Shown here piece after piece: positions 1 to 5,183 of a stretch of 5,183 bases of DNA; the stretch's first letter is position 1; the number at the start of each line of letters is the position of its first letter. This DNA is from Burkholderiaceae bacterium. GTDB lineage: Bacteria > Pseudomonadota > Gammaproteobacteria > Burkholderiales > Burkholderiaceae. Location of the stretch: contig CANISN010000141.1 of assembly GCA_947470165.1 (NCBI GenBank), positions 1-5,183 on the forward strand. The letters run 5' to 3'. The notes below the pieces were generated by a model. It did no database searches and had not been told where the DNA came from. It worked only from the letters and a program-made list of their open reading frames with translations. The position numbers and the translations under genes were made by a program.

Positions 1-557
1 GTACCAACTGTGTAGTCAATGAGATCAATGGATAGATCTTCTTGACCACGTGTCATAGATACATAGACTTCAGCCAATAATTGAGCATCGAGTAAAGCGC
101 CGTGCAAAGTTCGGTGTTGATTACTGATCGCAAATCTTTCGCAGAGCGCGTCTAAAGAATTGCGCTTACCTGGAAACATTTGACGAGCATCCAAGAGGGT
201 ATCAGTAATTTTGGAGGCAAGACCTCTAAAAGCAGGGCGCTTAAGCAGGGCAAATTCGTTATCCAAAAATCCTAAGTCAAACGCTGCGTTATGGATGACC
301 ACTTCCGCTCCGTCAACAAACTCAATTAGCTCTTCAACGATATTGGCAAAAACAGGCTTATCAGATAGAAATTCACGGGAGAGACCATGAACTGCAAAAG
401 CACCGGCATCAATATCTCGCTCAGGATTAATGTAGTAATGGAAAGTGCGATCTGTAAGGCGACGACCAACCATTTCTACACAGCCAATCTCAATGATGCG
501 ATCGCCCGTAGCGGGATTCAGGCCAGTAGTTTCAGTATCCAGAATAACTTGACGCAT
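1..557 (-). CDS. dnaQ: DNA polymerase III epsilon subunit (3'-5' proofreading exonuclease), 3' end cut by window
   Basis: This is the proofreading exonuclease of the replicative polymerase, which removes misincorporated 3' nucleotides within the Pol III core (alpha-epsilon-theta). I translated 185 complete codons, starting MRQVILDTETTG. All DEDDh-family motifs are visible: ExoI with D7 and E9 (DTET), ExoII HNAAFD with D94, and ExoIII HGALLDA with H152 and D157. These match E. coli D12, E14, D103, H162 and D167 as I recall them. The stretch FPGKRNSLDALC (128-139) is also typical. A likely beta-clamp-binding peptide, QEDLSI (172-177), sits where E. coli has QTSMAF. The C-terminal part that tethers epsilon to the alpha subunit lies beyond the left edge. 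The start is fixed by alignment and by a good upstream GGAAGG. The ATG shares one base with the stop of the upstream RND permease (TAATG), so coupled translation is likely. No break or missing catalytic residue is seen. Confidence 0.97.
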   Translation of the reverse strand, partial: MRQVILDTETTGLNPATGDRIIEIGCVEMVGRRLTDRTFHYYINPERDIDAGAFAVHGLSREFLSDKPVFANIVEELIEFVDGAEVVIHNAAFDLGFLDNEFALLKRPAFRGLASKITDTLLDARQMFPGKRNSLDALCERFAISNQHRTLHGALLDAQLLAEVYVSMTRGQEDLSIDLIDYTVG

Positions 558-3500
558 TAGGTACCTTCCAGCACGGATGGGGGGATTTCCATAGGACCAT
601 GGCCTGCATATTTATCTAAATACAAGTAGATAACCGGAGTAATGATCAGGGTTACAAACTGCGAGAAAATTAATCCGCCTGCCACACTGATTCCTAAGGG
701 TTGGCGCAGCTCCGCTCCGGCACCTAGACCAAGAGCGATAGGTAAGGCGCCCATGAGCGCTGCAATAGTAGTCATCATGATAGGGCGAAAACGTAAGATG
801 CAGGCTTCACGAATTGCTTTTTCTGGCGACATGCCTTGGTTACGTTGTGCATCCAAAGCAAAGTCAATCATCAGAATTGCATTCTTCTTCACAATACCAA
901 TGAGCAGCAAGATACCAATCGAGGCGATAACGGTTAATTCAAAGCCAAAGATGCGAAGTGCCAAGATCGCGCCAATTGCAGCGGAGGGTAGTCCAGCGAG
1001 AATAGTCAGCGGATGAATATAGCTCTCATACAGCACACCCAGCAAAATATAAATAACACCTAAGGCTGCCAAAATTAAAATAATTTGACCAGATTGATTG
1101 TCCTTAAATACGGCAGCATCTCCGCCATAGCTAGTGATGATTGAAGGGGGGAGCCCCACTTCTTTTTCATAGCTATCAATTGCTTTAGTTGCATCACCCA
1201 AAAAAACATCTGGTGCAAGATTGAAGGAAATAGTCACTGCGGGAATTTGACCCTGATGGTTTACAGCTGTTGGACCTACTGTGCGTACAAATTTAGCTAG
1301 ACTGGAGAGAGGAATTAATTTATCAGTTGCACGACCACGAATATAGACCTTGTTAAGATCGGTTTCAAACTGCCGATCATTTTCTGCCGTCTCAAGAATG
1401 ACGTAGTAAGTATTGACTGGTGTGTAGATAGTGGAGACCTGACGCTCACCAAAGGAGTTATAAAGTGCACCACGAATATCAGCGATCGTTACACCAGCAC
1501 TTGCAGCTTGCTCGCGGTTGATCTCAATCTTGACATTAAGACCTTTCATTTTGGAGTCGGTTGTTACATCTCTAAAAATGGGGTTGGCACGTATCTTATC
1601 TGTCATCTTGTCGGCCCATTCATTAACGCCCTCGAAGCCAACACTTTGGAGGGTAAATTGATAGCGACTCTTACTACTACGCCCTCCAAGTTGTAAATTT
1701 TGAACAGGACGCATATAAACCTGAAGGCCTGGAATATCTTTGAATTTATTTCTGAGACCTTCGATTACCTTACTCATTTTTTCACGATCACCCTTCGGTT
1801 TAAGGATGATGAAGAAGCGTCCTGTATTACGACCTGAGCTTTGACCCCCGCCAAGAATAGAGATGGAATTTGCTACGTTGGGGTCGTTATTCACAATTTC
1901 AGCAGCACGGTCCTGAAGTGCCAACATCGTTTTAAAGGATGTATCTTCAGATGCCTCTGTGGTGGCTGTAATTTGCCCGATATCTTCTTCCGGAAAAAAT
2001 CCCTTAGGACTATTTGCAAACAAGTAAATGGTAATAAAAAAGCTTGCTACTGCCCCCCACAATACTTTTTTACGATTGAGTAATGCTAGATCTAAGTAAT
2101 GAACGTATGTTTTAAGAGTCCAGTCAAAGAGTCTGTCAAATTGTTTAGTGATGGCATATTCTTTTGGATGATCACCTGGCTTTGGAAGGAAGCGGCTACA
2201 GAGCATGGGCACAATAGTCAACGAGACTAAAGCGGAGACCAAAATAGACAAAGAGACAACAACTGCGAATTCTCTAAAGAGCAGGCCAATCGGACCTGCC
2301 ATAAAAAATAGCGGGATAAATACTGCAACTAATGAGATGGAAATAGAGATGATGGTGAAGCCAACCTCTTTACTGCCTTTCAAAGAGGCTTTGAGTGGAT
2401 CCATGCCTTGCTCAACATAACGCATGATATTTTCAAGCACGACGATTGCATCATCAACTACTAATCCTACTGCGAGAGTGATGCCCAATAAAGAAATGTT
2501 ATCTAGGCTATATCCCATGATGTAGAGCAGAAAAAATGCACCGATCAGTGAAATCGGCAAGCTAATAGAAGGAATCAAGGTAGCCGAAATGCGCTTGAGG
2601 AATAAGAAGATCACTAAGACTACTAACAGAACAGTCAGCATCAAAGTGATGTTGACATCATGAATTGCCTCAATAATGGAGAGTGAGCGATCATTAATTA
2701 AAGTCAAATTAATCGATGCTGGCATTTGCTCTTTAAAGACTGGTAGCAATTTTTTTACCGCTTTCACTACATCCACTGTGTTGGCATTTGGTTGGCGCAT
2801 GATGCCTATAGCAATGGAGCGCTCTCCGCCAGACGTAGCAAAGGTCCTCACGTCCTCAAAGCTTTCCTCTACATTTGCAACATCGCGGAGATAGACTGGG
2901 AGGCCATTGCGCTGGGCAATCACGAGGTCTGCAAACTCATCGGCTTTGACAAGTTGAGGATTAGCATAGATGGTAATTAATTGTCGTGGGCCATCGAGGG
3001 TGCCAACTGGACTATTCGTATTGGCTTTATTAATCGCAGTGGCTAACTCTTCCATAGTGATATTGCGATTGCCCAAGGCATCTGGACGCACACTGACACG
3101 GACTGCATAACGTTTTGCGCCGTATACAATTACTTGAGATACACCATTAATTGTTGAGATATTCGGAGACAGTAGATTCTCGGCATAATCATTGATCTCA
3201 GAAAGGCTCATCGATGGTGAACTCAACCGAACGACAAGAGCTGCAGTATCAGCTGGATTGATTTTGCGATAAGACGGGGGAATCGTCATTTCAATTGGGA
3301 GTCTGCGCTGCGCTCGTAGCAGAGCAGCTTGTACATCTACTGCCGCTTTATCAATATCTCGATCGCTCGTAAACTCTAATGAGATGCTGGTAGAGCCAAG
3401 GGTATTGGTTGAGCTAATAACCTTAATACCATCAATGGTTGAGAACTCCTTCTCCAAAGGAAGTGCCACTGAGGACGCCATATTTTCTGGCGCCGCTCCC

Positions 3501-3655
3501 GGAAGACTCGCGCTGACAGAAATAATGGGCGTATTAAAACTTGGGAGCGCTGCAACAGGAATATTGAAGTAGGCAACGGTACCAGCAATGACTATTGAAA
3601 TAGACAGCAGCACCGTCATGACGGGGCGTCTGATACATAACTCAGAGAGCGTCAT
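557..3655 (-). CDS. RND efflux pump inner-membrane permease (HAE1 family, MdtC-like)
   Basis: This is a proton-driven exporter of the inner membrane that forms a trimer and passes substrates through a periplasmic adaptor to an outer-membrane channel. The 1032-residue length is normal for the family. The layout is TM1 (about 11-29), first periplasmic porter/docking loop (about 33-330), TM2-6 (about 335-487), TM7 (about 531-548), second periplasmic loop (about 550-855) and TM8-12 (about 857-1012). The TM4 motif GLVVDDAIVVLENI carries D401/D402. TM10 has K924 in KKNAILMIDFA, and TM11 has R955 and T962 in RFRPIMMTT. These equal AcrB D407, D408, K940, R971 and T978, with a constant offset of 16 in the C-terminal half, so the proton relay looks intact. 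The stretch ASLPGAAPENMASSVALPLE and the YRKINPAD segment resemble MdtC more than AcrB. Heavy-metal (CusA-type) pumps are less likely. The substrate cannot be told from sequence. The start overlaps the adaptor stop (ATGA), with a short GAG five bases upstream. The stop overlaps the dnaQ start. Confidence 0.96.
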   Translation of the reverse strand: MTLSELCIRRPVMTVLLSISIVIAGTVAYFNIPVAALPSFNTPIISVSASLPGAAPENMASSVALPLEKEFSTIDGIKVISSTNTLGSTSISLEFTSDRDIDKAAVDVQAALLRAQRRLPIEMTIPPSYRKINPADTAALVVRLSSPSMSLSEINDYAENLLSPNISTINGVSQVIVYGAKRYAVRVSVRPDALGNRNITMEELATAINKANTNSPVGTLDGPRQLITIYANPQLVKADEFADLVIAQRNGLPVYLRDVANVEESFEDVRTFATSGGERSIAIGIMRQPNANTVDVVKAVKKLLPVFKEQMPASINLTLINDRSLSIIEAIHDVNITLMLTVLLVVLVIFLFLKRISATLIPSISLPISLIGAFFLLYIMGYSLDNISLLGITLAVGLVVDDAIVVLENIMRYVEQGMDPLKASLKGSKEVGFTIISISISLVAVFIPLFFMAGPIGLLFREFAVVVSLSILVSALVSLTIVPMLCSRFLPKPGDHPKEYAITKQFDRLFDWTLKTYVHYLDLALLNRKKVLWGAVASFFITIYLFANSPKGFFPEEDIGQITATTEASEDTSFKTMLALQDRAAEIVNNDPNVANSISILGGGQSSGRNTGRFFIILKPKGDREKMSKVIEGLRNKFKDIPGLQVYMRPVQNLQLGGRSSKSRYQFTLQSVGFEGVNEWADKMTDKIRANPIFRDVTTDSKMKGLNVKIEINREQAASAGVTIADIRGALYNSFGERQVSTIYTPVNTYYVILETAENDRQFETDLNKVYIRGRATDKLIPLSSLAKFVRTVGPTAVNHQGQIPAVTISFNLAPDVFLGDATKAIDSYEKEVGLPPSIITSYGGDAAVFKDNQSGQIILILAALGVIYILLGVLYESYIHPLTILAGLPSAAIGAILALRIFGFELTVIASIGILLLIGIVKKNAILMIDFALDAQRNQGMSPEKAIREACILRFRPIMMTTIAALMGALPIALGLGAGAELRQPLGISVAGGLIFSQFVTLIITPVIYLYLDKYAGHGPMEIPPSVLEGT
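564..569 (-). promoter_or_regulatory. Ribosome-binding site of dnaQ, inside the permease gene
   Basis: On the minus strand GGAAGG is followed by a six-base gap and then the dnaQ ATG at 557. It is the best Shine-Dalgarno match among the three starts visible here. It lies wholly within the last codons of the RND permease (…Leu-Glu-Gly-Thr-stop), so ribosomes finishing the permease pass over it and terminate one base into the dnaQ start codon. It supports the chosen dnaQ start and suggests that dnaQ can be initiated both by reinitiation and independently. Confidence 0.75.
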
Positions 3656-4986
3656 TTTTTCTCAGTAGAAGAAGGGGCGGCTGGAGCGGCAGGAGCGTCA
3701 GCTGGTTTAGGAGTTGGCTTAGCAACTTCTTTTTTGGCTTCACGAATCTTGCCGCCTGGACGCAGATTTTGTTTTCCTTCAACGACAACTCGATCACCGG
3801 CCTGAATACCAGAGATCACTGTGCTACCTTGGTATTCATAAACTAGCTTAATCGGTTTTGCCGCAACCTTATCATCCTTGTCTACTATATAAACGACTCT
3901 GCCCTTGGGGCTAATCACAATCGCTTCTGAAGGAACTGCAATCACATCTTTAAGGGTATTGGCGTTAAGAATGACGCGAGCAAATTGTCCTGGCAATAAA
4001 GTCATTTTCTCATTCGGAATTTGAGCGCGCACTCTAACAGCTGCGATGCTGGGGTCAACTTGATTATCAATCACTAAAACCTGACCTTCATACACATTCT
4101 TCTCGTTATTACCTACAGTGACTCGAACTTTTAATGGCGCTGCGGCTTGCTTGCCCTCCATGAGTAGGGGGATATCTTTTTCTGGAACGACAAATTGAAC
4201 ATTAATTGGATTTAATTGCGTAATGGTTACCATCGAGCCAACGCTAGAAGTAGCAGTGGAGCTGGTAGCAGTTGAAACAATGTTGCTTGCCTGAACAAGA
4301 GAACCGGGGAATACATTCACAATACCTGCTCGTCCAGCGATGGGTGATCGAATAGAATCATAAGAGAGTTGAACCTCTGCAGAGCGAGCCGCTGCTTGGG
4401 CAGATTTAGCATTGGCTAAGGAGGTCTCAAGCCCTGCTCTGGATATGAAGTTTTTAGCAACTAATTCTTTTGCACGTAGATACTGTTGCTGAGCATCATC
4501 AGCGAGCGCTTTTAACTTTTCATAGTTGGCTCTATCGTTGCGATCATCCAGCGTAAATAGGAGTTCACCTTCTTTAACCTCTTGCCCATCCTTCACGTGA
4601 ATAGTCTTAACCGTGCTGGTAATCATTGGGCGAATATCAACGATGCTGCTAGAAATGATCGTACCAGTCGCTTCGATGATGAGGGGGATATCCTTCTTTT
4701 CAACTACAACGCTGGTAATGGTTTGAGGTCCACCACTGACTTTGCTAGGGGCTGGGAAAAAATAGTCGTAGGCTTTAGACCCAGCATACAAAATGACCAG
4801 CACAATCAAAATGCGCCACTTATATTTCAGGACAAATGCTTTGACAGTGGCGAAATCTAATTTCTTTGGGTTACCCAGTCGTGGTGAAACCTTATTCCAA
4901 AGACTGCATAAGCGTGCCTTGATCCAATTTTTGAGCTTTGGGAGCTGCGCGACTACTTTATCGAGCGCTGATTCTATTTTTGACAC
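3652..4986 (-). CDS. RND efflux periplasmic adaptor (membrane fusion protein, MdtA-like)
   Basis: This protein links the RND permease to an outer-membrane channel. In the 444 residues I see: a strongly basic cytoplasmic N-terminus (1-56); one membrane anchor (about 58-76, RILIVLVILYAG); a split lipoyl domain (first half about 115-148 with VKDGQEVKEGELLFTLDD, second half SIRSPIAGRAGIVNVFPGSLV at 211-231); an alpha-helical hairpin between them (about 150-208); a beta-barrel (about 253-345, with ITQLNPINVQFVVPEKDIP and LPGQFARVIL); a membrane-proximal domain (about 346-415); and a Lys/Pro/Ala tail (418-444). There is no lipobox, so it is anchored by the helix. The start is GTG. An in-frame TAA lies 24 bases upstream and there is no other ATG, GTG or TTG start before the membrane segment, so the long N-terminus is real if the gene is translated. 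The Shine-Dalgarno is weak (a GAG close to the start). The loop after GSLVQASN carries an STATS-STATS repeat. The stop overlaps the permease start by four bases. Confidence 0.95.
   Translation of the reverse strand: MSKIESALDKVVAQLPKLKNWIKARLCSLWNKVSPRLGNPKKLDFATVKAFVLKYKWRILIVLVILYAGSKAYDYFFPAPSKVSGGPQTITSVVVEKKDIPLIIEATGTIISSSIVDIRPMITSTVKTIHVKDGQEVKEGELLFTLDDRNDRANYEKLKALADDAQQQYLRAKELVAKNFISRAGLETSLANAKSAQAAARSAEVQLSYDSIRSPIAGRAGIVNVFPGSLVQASNIVSTATSSTATSSVGSMVTITQLNPINVQFVVPEKDIPLLMEGKQAAAPLKVRVTVGNNEKNVYEGQVLVIDNQVDPSIAAVRVRAQIPNEKMTLLPGQFARVILNANTLKDVIAVPSEAIVISPKGRVVYIVDKDDKVAAKPIKLVYEYQGSTVISGIQAGDRVVVEGKQNLRPGGKIREAKKEVAKPTPKPADAPAAPAAPSSTEKK
4246..4275 (-). repeat. In-frame 15-base tandem repeat coding STATS-STATS in the adaptor
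   Basis: On the minus strand the units are TCAACTGCTACCAGC (4275-4261) and TCCACTGCTACTTCT (4260-4246). Ten of 15 bases agree, with a shared core ACTGCTAC. The peptide repeat STATS is perfect (residues 238-247) and is followed by another Ser. The DNA copies have diverged mostly at synonymous or Ser-codon-switch positions, which suggests an old duplication with the peptide kept. It sits between the second lipoyl half and the beta-barrel. Confidence 0.7.
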
Positions 4987-5099
4987 GGTCTCGTTTTTTC
5001 TTGGTTCTTATGGGTTTAGCGGGGAATTTTGAAGCAGCTTTGAATGCGATCATTCTCTCATAAGACCGTAAGAAACGGGCTGCAGGGCATTGCCCCCAA
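4987..5099 (-). other. Spacer between rnhA and the efflux genes, with two inverted repeats
   Basis: These 113 bases hold no gene that I can support. They should carry the promoter or operator of the efflux pair if it has its own. I see a perfect 5-base inverted repeat with a 4-base loop, GAATG-cgat-CATTC (5042-5055). I also see a wider pair, TCTTATG (5006-5012) and CATAAGA (5059-5065), enclosing it. No good sigma-70 promoter stands out; the best pieces are TTCAAA and CATAAG with a short 15-base gap on the minus strand, too weak to call. No hairpin followed by a T run is seen after rnhA, so read-through from rnhA into the efflux genes is possible. Confidence 0.5.
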
Positions 5100-5183
5100 T
5101 TAGGGTAGAAATTCTTCTACGCCTTTGTTGGCCAGCATGTCGGCAAGTTCATTGCCGGGGTGGCCGTTGTGTCCACGAACCCA
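5100..5183 (-). CDS. rnhA: Ribonuclease HI, C-terminal end only (5' part outside window)
   Basis: RNase HI cuts the RNA strand of RNA:DNA hybrids, helping remove primers and R-loops. Only the last 27 codons and a TAA stop are present. The fragment begins WVRGHNGHPGNELADMLANK, which matches the E. coli block WVKGHAGHPENERCDELA. The His of GHNGHP and the Asp of ELAD, ten residues apart, equal the active-site H124 and D134. The protein ends soon after (GVEEFLP), without the longer tail of the E. coli enzyme, as I recall is usual in related betaproteobacteria. It is on the same strand as, and upstream of, the efflux genes and dnaQ. Confidence 0.93.
   Translation of the reverse strand, partial: WVRGHNGHPGNELADMLANKGVEEFLP

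Noticed and set aside
560..565. GGTACC palindrome near the dnaQ start, with GTACC also at the very left edge of the window
   Set aside because: Both fall inside coding sequence and fit the reading frames; a six-base palindrome is expected by chance and nothing else suggests a cloning junction or a target site.
642..1016. Plus-strand open frame of 124 codons, and other plus-strand frames of 60-92 codons at 1508-2420, 2676-2980, 3384-3572 and 4582-5032
   Set aside because: They lie opposite, or almost entirely opposite, the well-supported permease and adaptor genes, have no recognisable domains and no convincing ribosome-binding sites. They are antisense shadows. The frame at 4793-5032 runs slightly into the spacer but has no support of its own.
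3376..3588. Minus-strand 70-codon frame inside the permease gene
   Set aside because: It is fully contained in the permease coding sequence in another frame, with no domain; a chance frame.
3667..3720. Repetitive GGAGCGGC-like bases at the adaptor 3' end
   Set aside because: They encode the Pro/Ala-rich C-terminal tail. The repetition follows from the low-complexity peptide and is common in periplasmic adaptor tails, so it is not listed as a separate element.
4996..5032. Possible sigma-70 promoter for the efflux genes (TTCAAA and CATAAG on the minus strand)
   Set aside because: The two hexamers each match about four of six consensus bases but are only 15 bases apart, and the untranslated leader would be very short. 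It may be chance.
5076..5097. GC-rich hairpin just after the rnhA stop (GGGCA-T-TGCCC, or GGGC pairing with the next GCCC) as a terminator
   Set aside because: The stem is only 4-5 bases with an awkward loop, and what follows on the minus strand is GTTTCTTACGG rather than a T run. Too weak to call a rho-independent terminator.

Overview
The window reads entirely on the minus strand as one tightly packed gene row. In transcription order (right to left) it holds: the 3' end of rnhA (RNase HI); a 113-base spacer; a periplasmic adaptor (membrane fusion protein) of an RND efflux pump; the RND inner-membrane permease; and the 5' two-thirds or more of dnaQ (DNA polymerase III epsilon, the proofreading exonuclease), cut by the left edge. 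No mobile element, RNA gene, CRISPR array or plus-strand gene is supported.

The organism looks like a betaproteobacterium of the Burkholderiales. A Polynucleobacter-like freshwater bacterium is my best guess. This rests on the residue patterns of DnaQ and RnhA, the moderate base composition (judged by eye, not computed) and the same-strand rnhA...dnaQ order. The genus is inference only; no search was run.

The two efflux genes form a two-gene unit. The adaptor stop and permease start overlap as ATGA. The permease is full length (1032 aa), with the proton-relay residues in place (D401/D402, K924, R955, T962 by alignment to AcrB), and is closest to the MdtC type of hydrophobe/amphiphile efflux pump as I recall the families. 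The adaptor (444 aa) is MdtA-like with a long basic N-terminal extension, an STATS tandem insertion and a Pro/Ala-rich tail. No outer-membrane channel, second MdtB-type permease or regulator lies in the window.

The most notable point is the junction with dnaQ. The permease stop and the dnaQ start share one base (TAATG), and the dnaQ ribosome-binding site lies inside the last codons of the permease gene. A core replication-fidelity gene therefore sits at least potentially under the transcription and translation of a drug/solute pump. Otherwise the genes belong to known families, and I see no new class of biological system here.
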